This document shows, piece after piece, positions 8,013 through 17,330 of a DNA stretch of 64,000 nucleotides; positions within the stretch are counted from its first letter, which is position 1, and every line of letters starts with the position of its first letter. The DNA is taken from the NCBI RefSeq assembly GCF_001885735.1, contig NZ_JXKG01000010.1, forward strand, positions 23,255-87,254. The letters are read 5' to 3'. The translations under genes were made by a program, and so were the position numbers. The notes below the pieces were generated by a model. The model worked only from the letters and a program-made list of their open reading frames with translations, had not been told where the DNA came from and did no database searches. This DNA comes from Enterococcus canintestini (lineage in GTDB: Bacteria > Bacillota > Bacilli > Lactobacillales > Enterococcaceae).

Positions 8013-8612
8013 ATGGAAAACAAAACACCAAACATGAAACCAGAAACAAAACCGGTAGCACCAAAACCACCAGTAGAAAAAGCAGAAGGAATTAAAGGTG
8101 AATTGACTTTTGACGATAAAGTCGTTGAAAAAATCATCGGGATTGCTTTAGATGAAATTAGTGGTTTACTAACTGTTGATGGCGGCTTCTTCTCCAATAT
8201 CGCTGGAAAATTAGTAAATACAGATAACCCAACTTCAGGTATTGATGTAGAAGTTGGTAAAAAACAAGTTGCTGTTGATCTTTCAATTGTAGCTGAATAT
8301 GGTAAAGATATTACCAACATTTACGATCAAATTAAAGAAGTTGTCGCCCGTGAAGTTAAAAAGATGACAGGTTTAGATGTGATTGAAGTAAATGTGGATG
8401 TTGTAGATGTAAAAACAAAAGCACAACATGAAAAAGATTCTGTAACTGTTCAAGATCAATTGTCAGATGCAGCGTCTGCAACTGGTGATTTTGCTTCAAA
8501 ACAAACTGAAAAAGCCAAAGCAGCGTTAGGAAAAGCTGGCGATAAAGTCAGTGATGGCGCACAAGATGTAAAAGAAAATGTCCAAGAAGCAAGAGAACCA
8601 CGCGTTGAATAA
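8013..8612 (+). CDS. asp23: Asp23/Gls24 family envelope stress protein
   Basis: A 199-residue soluble protein. Residues 27-130 carry the Asp23 domain (GELTFDDKVVEKIIGIALDE at its start, later VDLSIVAEYGKDI and IEVNVDVVDV). An N-terminal Pro/Lys-rich segment and a C-terminal Ala/Lys-rich low-complexity helix with repeated ASKQTEKAKAALGKAGDK-type units flank it. Gls24 of E. faecalis is a general stress and virulence-associated protein, and Asp23 of staphylococci lies at the membrane through AmaP. It is the last gene of the operon, with a strong AGGAGG site and a terminator 24 bases downstream. Confidence 0.9.
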   Translation: MENKTPNMKPETKPVAPKPPVEKAEGIKGELTFDDKVVEKIIGIALDEISGLLTVDGGFFSNIAGKLVNTDNPTSGIDVEVGKKQVAVDLSIVAEYGKDITNIYDQIKEVVAREVKKMTGLDVIEVNVDVVDVKTKAQHEKDSVTVQDQLSDAASATGDFASKQTEKAKAALGKAGDKVSDGAQDVKENVQEAREPRVE

Positions 8613-8635
8613 AAATTAGTAAAGACTATCAGCCA

Positions 8636-8677
8636 GACTGGAAAGAAAGTGATATTTTCTTTCCAGTCGCTTTTTTT
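8636..8677 (+). terminator. Terminator of the glsB-asp23 operon
   Basis: GACTGGAAAGAAA (8636-8648) pairs exactly with TTTCTTTCCAGTC (8656-8668), followed by GCTTTTTTT. Confidence 0.9.
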
Positions 8678-8745
8678 ATAGCTAAAAGGAGCGATGATTT
8701 TTACATAAAGTAAAATGAACACATCTAGGTTATTATTTGAGAGCG

Positions 8746-8856
8746 GGTGTGAAAAAAGTTTTGTCACATCTCCTATTTCCGAATAAACGTGTGACAAAAG
8801 TAGCTTTTTCGGGGGTTCTATCTTATTTCTTGAAACTGGTCGCTTCTGTCACAAAC
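8746..8856. repeat. Palindromic repeat, copy 1
   Basis: Bases 8821-8851 (TCTTATTTCTTGAA...TTCTGTCA) match 40300-40330 at 30 of 31 positions. In this copy the outer arm GTGTGACAAAAGTAGC (8789-8804) is an imperfect complement of the end of that block, and a second small hairpin, TGTGA...TCACA (8748-8767), precedes it. It lies between asp23 and the mscS-like gene. The inner arm of copy 2 is missing here, so this copy looks degraded or shortened. Confidence 0.6.
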
Positions 8857-8927
8857 TTTTATGCTTTTATTTGTCTAACTTTCTGAGATAGCGTAACATA
8901 AAAGTAAACGAAGACAGGAGGGGAAAA

Positions 8928-9857
8928 ATGGAGAGTGAAGTCAGTGATTTTTTGGAAAAAATTTTTACTGAAATAATTGATAATGTCAAAGATCCTAATC
9001 AATTAACTGGTAAAAGTGGTATATCTGTTATTTTGTTGATGCTTTTAATCCTTTTAGAATGGTTTTTTAAAAAGTTTTGGCGTAAAATCATTACCAATAT
9101 TAAGCTAGTAAATGTCGTGAACACACTGACTCATTTTGTCTTACGTTTTTTCTTTTTGATTAGCTTATTAGGCTTGTGGTTAAATGCGCTTGATGCACTT
9201 ATCATTTTACTCGTCTTTATTGGTGTCATTATTTCGTTATCTATTAAAGGGTTAATCAGTAATCTTGCCGGCTGGTTTTTAATCGTTAATAAACATCATT
9301 TTCGAATTTATGACCGCATCGAAATCGATACAATCAAAGGAGAAGTAATTTCCGTTGGGCTATTGTATTTTACGCTAATGGAAATTAGTAATTGGTTTGA
9401 AGCAGAAGCACCAACTGGCCGTACAATTAAAATTCCAAATAGTAAAATCTTAACGACAGCTGTTTACAACTACAATGATGTGACTCCTTTTGTTTGGAAA
9501 GAAATTAGCTATTTATTAGCTTTTGAAAGTGATTGGCAAAAGGCGCAAAAAATTATAACGGATATTCTCTTAACTTATTATCAAAATTTTGAAAAAGAAT
9601 ATTTAGCTGATCCGTTATATAAAGAAGTTGTGTTAAAACAATTACAACTTTTTGATGGCGAGTTAAAACCGGTTCAAATTGTGGATGTGAATGAAAATGG
9701 CGTGCTACTAAAAACACGTTATGTAGTTTACTACACAAAAGGGACAACGGTTGCGACTAAATTACATCAAGAAATATTATCGGCCCTCCAAGATGCTGCT
9801 ATTCAAATGGCCGGTCAACGCATGTACTTCATTAAAAATAATGAGAGCGTTAGTTAA
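8928..9857 (+). CDS. MscS-family small-conductance mechanosensitive channel
   Basis: A 309-residue membrane protein. Three hydrophobic segments lie in the first 115 residues; the third (about 90-117, ending in SIKGLISNLAGWF) has the shape of the pore helix TM3, and the beta domain follows with IYDRIEIDTIKGEV and VYNYNDVTPF. MscS channels open under membrane tension and release solutes during osmotic downshock. The start at 8928 has an AGGAGG site. It is a single gene between the asp23 operon and tcyP, with a terminator about 180 bases downstream. Confidence 0.85.
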   Translation: MESEVSDFLEKIFTEIIDNVKDPNQLTGKSGISVILLMLLILLEWFFKKFWRKIITNIKLVNVVNTLTHFVLRFFFLISLLGLWLNALDALIILLVFIGVIISLSIKGLISNLAGWFLIVNKHHFRIYDRIEIDTIKGEVISVGLLYFTLMEISNWFEAEAPTGRTIKIPNSKILTTAVYNYNDVTPFVWKEISYLLAFESDWQKAQKIITDILLTYYQNFEKEYLADPLYKEVVLKQLQLFDGELKPVQIVDVNENGVLLKTRYVVYYTKGTTVATKLHQEILSALQDAAIQMAGQRMYFIKNNESVS

Positions 9858-10320
9858 GGTATCTTTTTACTAAGAATGCTACCAGTATTGTCTACTGGCT
9901 TTGAGATGACGTTTTTATTATATATAGGTGGCGCTGTCAGCTATTTCATTTTAGCTTCAATGAAATAGGAGTTTGTTCCGATGTTTCTTTTTGAGATTTA
10001 GGAAATAAATTAATTTAGAAATAGATCAGGATTAGTGACTGCAAATAAGTAGATTAGCTACTGTTTTTTGCGGTCACTCTTTTTAGACTGAACATTAGGA
10101 TATTAAAATGTTAAGCGAATTTCCTATATTTCATAAAAAAATTTTTTGAATTTGACTTTCGCTAAGTTAATAAAAACAAATTGATTTTTAAAGCGTTTTT
10201 ATAAGCCGTGAGAACAGACAGATAAAGTAAACTAACTTATAATAAGTAAATCGAAATTCTTTTTTTAGAAAAACGATAATTGTCACAAAAAATGTTAATG
10301 GAATTATTTGGGGGTATTTG
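9858..10320. other. Intergenic region before tcyP
   Basis: This stretch holds the terminator at 10034-10084 and otherwise AT-rich sequence. I looked for SAM, T-box or cysteine-related leaders in front of tcyP and recognised none. Confidence 0.5.
10034..10084 (+). terminator. Terminator after the mscS-like gene
   Basis: AGTGACTGCAAA (10034-10045) pairs with TTTGCGGTCACT (10067-10078) with one G-U pair, followed by CTTTTT. Confidence 0.8.
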
Positions 10321-11712
10321 ATGACTACTGTATGGATCATAGCTGTATTGCTGGTTTTTGCGGCGTTACTTTTTGTTTTTTGGCGCCAACAAAAAAAACA
10401 CTTGAAATTTTCAACCCGCGTTTTTGTAGCACTTTTTGCCGGTATCATTTTTGGCGGGGCACTACAATTAATTTTTGGAACTAAAGATGCCGTTGTAACT
10501 GGTGCTTTGGAATGGATTAAGATTGTCGGAAATGGGTATGTCAGCCTCTTACAAATGCTGGTTATGCCACTTGTTTTTGTCTCGATTGTTTGTGCTTTTA
10601 CCCGCATGAAAGAAAGCAATAAATTAGGGAAAATTAGTTTTACTGTCTTGGCTACCTTACTTGCAACCACCGCTGTTGCAGCTTTAATAGGGTATACAAG
10701 TATTGTATTGTTCAATTTAGATGGTGCTTCTTTTACACAAGGTGCAGCTGAGTCTGCGCGGATCGCTGAGTTGGCAGAACGCCAAACGCAAGTACAAAAC
10801 TTGTCGATTCCACAACAAATCTTATCTTTTATCCCGACGAATGTCTTTGCTGATTTAGCGGGAACTAGAGCGACAAGTACAATTGGTGTAGTTATCTTTT
10901 CTGCTTTTGTTGGAGTCGCTTATCTTGGTGTGAAAAGAAAAGCGCCTAAAGAAGCCGAGTTTTTTGCAAAATTAATGGATAGTCTTTATAAAATTGTGAT
11001 GCGGATTGTAACATTAGTATTACGCTTAACACCATACGGCGTCTTTGCATTAATGACTAATGTGCTGGCATCAAGCGATTTTGCTGCGATTGTCAATTTA
11101 GGTAAATTTATTCTTGCTTCTTATAGTGCTTTAATTGTGGTCATGCTAGTTCATTTACTAGTTTTAAGTTTTGTCAAAGTAAACCCAGTAACGTATTTGA
11201 AAAAGGCAATGCCTGTTTTGAGTTTTGCTTTTACCTCACGTTCTTCAGCTGGCGCGATGCCGTTAAACATTGAAACACAAACCAAAGCTTTTGGTGTGGA
11301 CGATGCGACTGCTAATTTTGCGGCAAGCTTTGGTATTTCCATTGGGCAAAACGGTTGTGCAGGCGTTTATCCTGCGATGTTAGCCACTATTGTTGCACCA
11401 ACTGCAGGAATAGATATTTTTAGTGTCCAATTTGTATTAATGTTAGTAGCAGTCGTGACAATCAGTTCATTTGGTGTTGCTGGTGTCGGTGGCGGTGCAA
11501 CTTTTGCTTCCTTAATTGTTTTAGGTTCTTTGAATTTACCAATCGCAATTGTTGGTTTGGTTATTTCTGTTGAACCGTTAATTGATATGGCACGGACAGC
11601 AATTAACGTGAGTGATGCAATGGTCGCTGGAATTGTAACTTCTACACGTATTAAAGAAATCGATCGTAAGGTGTTAGAAAATCCAGATGCTGTAATTGAT
11701 ACACAAGCATAG
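10321..11712 (+). CDS. tcyP: L-cystine:cation symporter TcyP, DAACS family
   Basis: A 463-residue importer of the dicarboxylate/amino acid:cation symporter family. The order of membrane segments, the loop RSSAGAMPLNIETQTKAFGV, the reentrant-type segment SFGISIGQNGCAGVYPA and the end-segment DMARTAINVSDA match TcyP (YhcL), a cystine transporter of the same length in Bacillus subtilis. The ATG at 10321 is chosen over the adjacent TTG; the preceding site is GGGGG (10310-10314), weaker than its neighbours' sites. Monocistronic, with a terminator 26 bases downstream. Cystine uptake fits the thiol/methionine repair gene msrC further on, but no linkage is shown. Confidence 0.9.
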   Translation: MTTVWIIAVLLVFAALLFVFWRQQKKHLKFSTRVFVALFAGIIFGGALQLIFGTKDAVVTGALEWIKIVGNGYVSLLQMLVMPLVFVSIVCAFTRMKESNKLGKISFTVLATLLATTAVAALIGYTSIVLFNLDGASFTQGAAESARIAELAERQTQVQNLSIPQQILSFIPTNVFADLAGTRATSTIGVVIFSAFVGVAYLGVKRKAPKEAEFFAKLMDSLYKIVMRIVTLVLRLTPYGVFALMTNVLASSDFAAIVNLGKFILASYSALIVVMLVHLLVLSFVKVNPVTYLKKAMPVLSFAFTSRSSAGAMPLNIETQTKAFGVDDATANFAASFGISIGQNGCAGVYPAMLATIVAPTAGIDIFSVQFVLMLVAVVTISSFGVAGVGGGATFASLIVLGSLNLPIAIVGLVISVEPLIDMARTAINVSDAMVAGIVTSTRIKEIDRKVLENPDAVIDTQA

Positions 11713-11737
11713 TTTAAAAGAATAAGGAACTACAAGA

Positions 11738-11782
11738 CTAAAAAAGTTAGCCACAAAGGTGCAACTTTTTTAGCCTTTTTTT
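11738..11782 (+). terminator. Terminator of tcyP
   Basis: CTAAAAAAGTT (11738-11748) pairs with AACTTTTTTAG (11763-11773), then CCTTTTTTT. Confidence 0.85.
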
Positions 11783-11918
11783 GTGAAAAGGAAATTTGAG
11801 TGTTATATTGTTTTACAGCGACAGTCTAATTCTCCATCGTGTTAGAGGATATTTTTTGGGGAAATATAATGATATTTCTGCTTTTTTATCAGGTTTTAGA
11901 AATTTTATTTCGATGTCT

Positions 11919-11928
11919 ATGTTATAAT
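11919..11928 (+). promoter_or_regulatory. Extended -10 promoter of the first Mga-like gene
   Basis: TGTTATAAT is a consensus -10 with the TGn extension. No good -35 lies 17 bp upstream, so it is an extended -10 type promoter. The leader is about 60 bases. Confidence 0.5.
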
Positions 11929-11994
11929 TACTTTGCTTTAAATTGGAAGCTGACTTACATTGCTGGATTTTAAAGCTAGAGAAGAGGTTATATT

Positions 11995-13479
11995 ATGTAC
12001 AGAAGAGAACTTCTAAATGATTGGGATAAAAAAATTATGGAGTTTCTCCGCTATCTTACCCAAAAAGGAAACCATGCCACAAAAAAAGAAGTTGCTGAAA
12101 AACTGTCACTTACACGTCCAACTCTGTTAAAACTGGTGGCAGATATTCAAGCGATTTTTAAAAGGATGGACGGTTTTAATCTAACGGCTTCTAATCACGA
12201 ATATCACTTACATATTGATTTAACGCAAAATTTAAGTTTTATTACTAAGTATCTGATGCTCTATTCTCGCAAGTATAAAATTTTAAAGGAAATTTTTGAG
12301 CAAGAAAACGTCAATATCCATTACTTTTGTGATTCCAACGGTCTAAGTATCGCGACTTACTATGCTGAAATTAGAGAACTAAATGAATTGATAGCTGAAT
12401 TTAATCTGATTATAAAAAATAATCAAATTCATGGTTCAGAACTGCAAATTCGTCACTTTTTTAGCTCTTTATTTTTTCATACTTTACCTGTGGAAAAAAT
12501 CGAGTCTTTCCAAGGGCGATTGTTGCCAGTTGATTTTGTCGTAGATTTAGAAGAACAGCTGGAAATTAGAGTAAACTATTCCTTTTTACATGAATTGACG
12601 ATGTACTTGTGGGTAGTAAAAGTTCGAACAGAACGTAAAAAGGATTATTCAACCAGTGAGTCGGATTTTGTTGAAGAGATTCGCAATTTGGGGAATCGTG
12701 AGAGTTTTGTAGCAGGAATAAAAGCGATAAAGAGTTTTACAATTTTACAAGATTTATGTCAAAAGTATTTGCCCTATTTTCCCAGCCAACAAGATAGTGA
12801 GATTAGTCGCTTGATTTGCTTTTTTATGAGCCATCATTTTTCTTCTTCAGATTCATTATTATTTAGAGAATTGAATGCATTAGGTCGCTATCATAACTTT
12901 GTTAGTTACAATTTTGTTCAAACTTTTTTTGATTTAACAGAAACTTCTGCAGCTGAAAATGAGTACATTGTATACAATGTACTCAAGTCTATTTGGCAGA
13001 ATATTTTATTCAAAGGGCAAATTATGATGGATCAAACGATCTTTTTTAATCGTTATCTCGATGAATTAGACGCTATCAATCAAAAAAGACAGTTTGAACA
13101 ACTTATTTTGCAACTAGAAAATCGTTTTCCTGAGTTATTTAATTATCAAAAAATTATGGATCCACTAAAAGGGGATCTAGGACGTGCTTTTCTATATTTA
13201 CAAGAAAAAAAAGAAGCGTTGTATCGTGTAGGTATTTATTATGTGGGTAATCAGTTACTTGCTCGTCAAATGACAGATTATTACTTATATGAGTTAAATA
13301 AGTATCCTAATTTATATGCCACTGCTTGGAATAAGGATAGTCAATTTGATATTGTGTTAAGCAATTATGAAATTGGTGATTTAATTAAAAGTGAGCAACT
13401 GTTTTACATTAATGTTTCTCATCCGGATTTAAATATCCAAGAAATACTGCAGTATGTTAAACAAGATAACAGCAGATAA
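11995..13479 (+). CDS. Mga-family transcriptional regulator
   Basis: A 494-residue protein with an N-terminal helix-turn-helix (residues about 30-55, ATKKEVAEKLSLTRPTLLKL), a second Mga-type HTH near 110-140, then a long PRD-like middle region and an EIIB-like end containing FDIVLSNYEIG. This is the Mga/AtxA architecture, in which sugar PTS phosphorylation of the middle domains tunes DNA binding of virulence or transport regulators. AGAGGT precedes the ATG. No target operon is adjacent: the next genes are a TetR and a second Mga-like regulator, so its regulon is unknown. Confidence 0.8.
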   Translation: MYRRELLNDWDKKIMEFLRYLTQKGNHATKKEVAEKLSLTRPTLLKLVADIQAIFKRMDGFNLTASNHEYHLHIDLTQNLSFITKYLMLYSRKYKILKEIFEQENVNIHYFCDSNGLSIATYYAEIRELNELIAEFNLIIKNNQIHGSELQIRHFFSSLFFHTLPVEKIESFQGRLLPVDFVVDLEEQLEIRVNYSFLHELTMYLWVVKVRTERKKDYSTSESDFVEEIRNLGNRESFVAGIKAIKSFTILQDLCQKYLPYFPSQQDSEISRLICFFMSHHFSSSDSLLFRELNALGRYHNFVSYNFVQTFFDLTETSAAENEYIVYNVLKSIWQNILFKGQIMMDQTIFFNRYLDELDAINQKRQFEQLILQLENRFPELFNYQKIMDPLKGDLGRAFLYLQEKKEALYRVGIYYVGNQLLARQMTDYYLYELNKYPNLYATAWNKDSQFDIVLSNYEIGDLIKSEQLFYINVSHPDLNIQEILQYVKQDNSR

Positions 13480-13733
13480 ATTAGGTTAGTGCTAAGTAAA
13501 CAATAAAGGTCACAAACTTAAGTAAAATGATTTTAAAGTTGAAACAAAAATTGAGGGCTGTGAATTATTTTTGAGCTGATGCGTTTTTTAGCCATTTATA
13601 CCCGCGCATGCAAATATAAAATAAAGAATAAAAGAACTTCTGTTGTTTTTTCGTTTTTTACGAGGGTATAAAAAATAAAAAAACTTTTCTTCTTGATCGA
13701 TTGTTAAAATTTTATTAGATGAGGAGGAGTTAT

Positions 13734-14297
13734 ATGAGAAAAACAAAATTTACGAAAAAAATGATTCTTAATAAAGCGGCAAAATTTGTTCAGGCATATG
13801 GCTTTGATGAATTAACAACTCGTAATTTGGCTGATTATATGAAGATGAGCACGCAGCCGATTTATAAGCAGTTTGATTCGATGGCGGATTTAAAACATGA
13901 ATTAGTAGCGAATTATTTTAAAAACCTCCATTATGATTTTCAAAAGGATTTTCCAAATTCTCATGGCTTAGCCGATTTTGCGCAGCATTTTGTGCTGTAC
14001 AATCAAAAATGTTATGACTTGTTTTTACATATCTTTTTTTATCCTAAAAAGAAACGAAGTACTTGTCAGGCCATTCATGATGTTTCCCATCAGTTTTTTT
14101 ATGAATTAATTCAAGCTGACCCACAATGGTGTCACTTCGATTCAAAAGCAAGACGACAACTAGAAAATAAATATTTTTTGCTGCTGATTGGTAGTGTGAT
14201 GACGCATCGCCGTTTTATGGAAATGAAACAAGAGAGTAATTTATTGCTTCATCTAACGAGTTTAGTAGAAAATCTAAATCAAGTTAAAGCAGCATAG
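13734..14297 (+). CDS. TetR/AcrR family regulator
   Basis: A 187-residue DNA-binding protein. Residues 6-52 form a TetR HTH (MILNKAAKFVQAYGFDELTT and MKMSTQPIYKQFDSMADLK); the rest is an alpha-helical ligand/dimer domain rich in His, Phe and Cys. The start is ATG 13734, following AGGAGGAG; the upstream ATG at 13719 overlaps that site. It resembles the TetR at 41936-42514, which shares the STQPIY-F--M-DLK pattern. It lies between two Mga-like regulators, with its own terminator. Ligand and targets cannot be read from the sequence. Confidence 0.82.
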   Translation: MRKTKFTKKMILNKAAKFVQAYGFDELTTRNLADYMKMSTQPIYKQFDSMADLKHELVANYFKNLHYDFQKDFPNSHGLADFAQHFVLYNQKCYDLFLHIFFYPKKKRSTCQAIHDVSHQFFYELIQADPQWCHFDSKARRQLENKYFLLLIGSVMTHRRFMEMKQESNLLLHLTSLVENLNQVKAA

Positions 14298-14305
14298 CGC
14301 ATAAA

Positions 14306-14386
14306 AAGCCTGCTGAATTACGCTTAAACATGAGGAAAGTTTAGCTTTGTTTCTGGTTTAACGACAATTCAGAAACGGGCTTTTTT
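14306..14386 (+). terminator. Terminator of the TetR gene
   Basis: AAGCCTGCTGAATTACGCTT (14306-14325) pairs imperfectly with the segment around 14358-14382 that ends in ACGGGCTT, followed by T6. Confidence 0.75.
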
Positions 14387-14512
14387 GTTGCGATTAATTC
14401 TCATAAATGGGGGTTTTTCTAATAGAGGATACGAGGATGATTGTAAAATGATTATTTTTTGCTAAGCTAAATGAGAAAGTAGTTAGCAAAAATATTAGTC
14501 AGGAGTGATTTG

Positions 14513-16027
14513 ATGAATTTAAGGTCATTGTTAAATAAAAGTATGTTACGTCATTTGCGCTTAATCGAATTATTGTATGAAACAAAACAAGGACTACCTA
14601 CTGATCGCCTGATAGCGGAATTGCGCTGTTCTTTGCCTGTTTTACTAAATGATATTCGCCTAGTCAATGAAGAACAAGACGTTGCGACAATTGAGAAGTA
14701 CAAAGGCTTATATCAACTAAAAGTTCAAAAAAATTCTCCTGTCAGTAGATTATATGCTGAATTTTTACAGCGATCGTCAGAGTTTCAAATTTTTGAAGCA
14801 TTACTTTATGAACAACATGAAAATATTACTGAATTAGCGAGTGATTTATATTTAAGTATTTCCAATACGCAACGCTACTTGAAGAAAATTCAACTTGTCT
14901 TAAAAGAGGCAGATATTGAGCTAAAACATCGTCCTTTGCGCTTAGAAGGTAAGGAGAGTGTGATTCGGCAATTATATTATCGTTATTTTAACGAAAAACA
15001 TTTTCAAATGGGAATTAATTTACCAAAATTAAAAGAAGAACATCAAGAGGTAATTTTTGCATTTGTAACAGATTTTCTAGTGAAAAATAATTTTCCTGTT
15101 AAACATATTTTTATTCAGCGCTTGGCTTATAATTTTTATATTAGCTTGTGGCGTATGAAAAATCAGCATCATTTTCCCAAATGGCAATTAAAAAATGACT
15201 TTCTTCAGTTACCACTAACGACCCGATTTATCACTTGTCAGCAGTTAGTAAAAGAGTATTTTGATTTTTCTTTAGATGAAAGAGGCTGTCAGGATGCTTT
15301 TTGGCTTTTATATAGTGATAGCTTGATTTTTAGTGAAGAACAGTTGGACTATATAGTAAAAAACAATGAACGAGGTAAAGTTCATTACGATATTCATGAG
15401 CAATTAATTACACAATTGAATGCAGCATTTATCAAACCTTTGACACAAAAAGAACAAGTTCAACTGATTTGTACTTTACAAAACTCTTCTTTTTTATACG
15501 CTACTAAAGGAACGTGTGTAAATATTCTTCGTTTAGATAAAGAAAGTTTTGTTTTAGCAATGGCAAAAACTTATCCAGTCGGCGTCGCTAAAATCACAAG
15601 GTTAGTTGAAGACATTACAGCGCAATATTATTTCTATTTCGAAAAAGATTTTGTAATTTCCTATGTCTATTGGATTTTAACCACTATACCAGACTGGGTG
15701 GAACGGATTTCGTGGGGGCAAAAAAGAATTAAAATTTTATTACTTTCCAATTTGTCACCAACTGCCGAAAATTATTTGGCTAGTCAAATAGAGAAAAAAA
15801 TATATGGTGATTTTGAAATATACCAAGGAAACCACGAAACAACAACACTTTTTCAAAACCTTGAGGCGTACGATTTAATCTTAACCACAGAAGACTTAAA
15901 GATTCCTTGTTCGGTGCCACTACTGCCCATTGACTCCTATTTATCTTGGCAAAATATCGCTTCAATTCAAGAAATAGTTAGTGAATTGATTGAACAATGT
16001 AACGTCGAACAAAGAATTGTTTCTTAA
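14513..16027 (+). CDS. Mga-family transcriptional regulator (second copy)
   Basis: A 504-residue regulator with the same layout as the protein at 11995-13479: HTH near residues 24-50 (LPTDRLIAELRCSLPVLLND), a second HTH at about 100-125 (ITELASDLYLSISNTQRYLK), a helical PRD-like core and an EIIB-like C-terminus (IKILLLSNLSP, then YDLILTTEDLKI). ATG 14513 follows AGGAG by seven bases. The two Mga-like proteins differ strongly in sequence, so they are old paralogues rather than a recent duplication. Downstream is a bidirectional terminator and a converging gene. Confidence 0.8.
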   Translation: MNLRSLLNKSMLRHLRLIELLYETKQGLPTDRLIAELRCSLPVLLNDIRLVNEEQDVATIEKYKGLYQLKVQKNSPVSRLYAEFLQRSSEFQIFEALLYEQHENITELASDLYLSISNTQRYLKKIQLVLKEADIELKHRPLRLEGKESVIRQLYYRYFNEKHFQMGINLPKLKEEHQEVIFAFVTDFLVKNNFPVKHIFIQRLAYNFYISLWRMKNQHHFPKWQLKNDFLQLPLTTRFITCQQLVKEYFDFSLDERGCQDAFWLLYSDSLIFSEEQLDYIVKNNERGKVHYDIHEQLITQLNAAFIKPLTQKEQVQLICTLQNSSFLYATKGTCVNILRLDKESFVLAMAKTYPVGVAKITRLVEDITAQYYFYFEKDFVISYVYWILTTIPDWVERISWGQKRIKILLLSNLSPTAENYLASQIEKKIYGDFEIYQGNHETTTLFQNLEAYDLILTTEDLKIPCSVPLLPIDSYLSWQNIASIQEIVSELIEQCNVEQRIVS

Positions 16028-16051
16028 CAGAGGCTACAATTCTAAAAAATA

Positions 16052-16091
16052 AACCCTCAAAATGTCAGACGTGGTCCTACATTTGAGGGTT
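16052..16091. terminator. Bidirectional terminator
   Basis: AACCCTCAAAATGT (16052-16065) pairs with ACATTTGAGGGTT (16079-16091), between the converging Mga-like and EEP genes. The flanking T/A runs are short. Confidence 0.65.
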
Positions 16092-16118
16092 AAGGTTTGA
16101 AATTAAATTTAGCCCGAT

Positions 16119-17189
16119 TTATTTTTTTAACTGAAAATCGAGTGTAACCGGATTGTGATCAGAATAAGCAAAAGATGTATTAACTACAGCTACGTTTTTA
16201 ACTGCAATATTGTCTGAAACAATGAAGCCATCAATCAATGTGACAAACGTTTTACCTTCTTTGTAGGGTTCATTTAAATTTCTGGCAGAAGGAATTTTTG
16301 CGGTCGCTAAATTTTCTGTCGGGATATGAAAGCCTGGTGGTAATTGATCTTTTGGAAATGGATGTGTCCAAGTCAATGGCTCTTTGGTAGTGCCAAAAAC
16401 AGTTGGTGCATTGCCCAAAATGTCATGATTAAAATCTCCTGCGACTAAAACATAGTTGTCTTTTTGATATTCCTGGGTTAAAAAATTAGTTAGTTTTTCT
16501 AATTGGGCTTTTTGGACAGCTTTATTTTTGGTATAAGCAGAAAGATGAATATTAATGACTACCATATCTTTACCATTTTCAACAGGTGATCTTGTGACGG
16601 TAAAAGCACGGTCATAATCTAAAATTTTCGTTACACCGGTATCAATCGGCAGTTGATAGCGCTTGGCATTTGTTAAAGAGCTCTTACTTAAGGTCACTAA
16701 ACCAGATTTTGTTTTTCCAATCGGTTGGGTAAACGGATAAAAGAGATAAGGGGAGTCATAATTAACCCCATAAACGGTATTATAATTTCCAAATTTTTGT
16801 TGGAGAAAATTCACCTCATTGACATGGTAGGAACGATCCCCCGTTTCATCAACCTCTTGATAAAAAATAAAGTCTGGATTTTGTGCTTTTACGGTTTTGG
16901 TGATACCCCCAAGATTTTTATATATAATACCCTTACTATCGGCTCGTGACTGCGTTCCACCGTCCATAAAAAAACTATATGTTGGTGGATAAGAAGCATA
17001 ACCAATATTATAAGTTAAGGCGCGGTATGATTTTTCTGTTGCTAATTTTTTTGTTTGTCTTATTTTGACCGTTAAATTTTGATTATCCGGAATGCGATGA
17101 TAACTTAAAAATACGTAACCCAGATAACCAATTATAACGACAAGAAAAATGCTAATGAATGCTAAAATTATTTTGAACCATTTTTTCAT
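16119..17189 (-). CDS. Membrane-anchored endonuclease/exonuclease/phosphatase-family protein
   Basis: A 356-residue protein with one N-terminal membrane segment (about residues 7-29), so the catalytic domain probably faces outside. The EEP fold is marked by ALTYNIGYA, the metal-binding Glu in FYQEVD, NIHLSAY, GDFNHD (residues 251-256) and SDHNPV (343-348) carrying the catalytic His. Members cleave nucleic acid, phosphoinositides or sphingomyelin; which substrate applies is not visible. The ATG at 17189 has an AGGTAAG site. Single gene, divergent from msrC. Confidence 0.82.
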   Translation of the reverse strand: MKKWFKIILAFISIFLVVIIGYLGYVFLSYHRIPDNQNLTVKIRQTKKLATEKSYRALTYNIGYASYPPTYSFFMDGGTQSRADSKGIIYKNLGGITKTVKAQNPDFIFYQEVDETGDRSYHVNEVNFLQQKFGNYNTVYGVNYDSPYLFYPFTQPIGKTKSGLVTLSKSSLTNAKRYQLPIDTGVTKILDYDRAFTVTRSPVENGKDMVVINIHLSAYTKNKAVQKAQLEKLTNFLTQEYQKDNYVLVAGDFNHDILGNAPTVFGTTKEPLTWTHPFPKDQLPPGFHIPTENLATAKIPSARNLNEPYKEGKTFVTLIDGFIVSDNIAVKNVAVVNTSFAYSDHNPVTLDFQLKK

Positions 17190-17330
17190 GTACTTACCTC
17201 CCAGTTTATCCTACACAAAATTTTAAAAACTGTCACACGATTTCTTTTGTTAAAATTTTTGTCATTTCGCTTATTTTACAGAAGCATTTTAAAAGAGATT
17301 AGCGTATAATGCCAACAAGAGGTGATGTGT

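Noticed and set aside
9858..10320. S-box or T-box controlling tcyP
   Set aside because: I could not find the conserved cores of either class; only a terminator of the preceding gene is seen.
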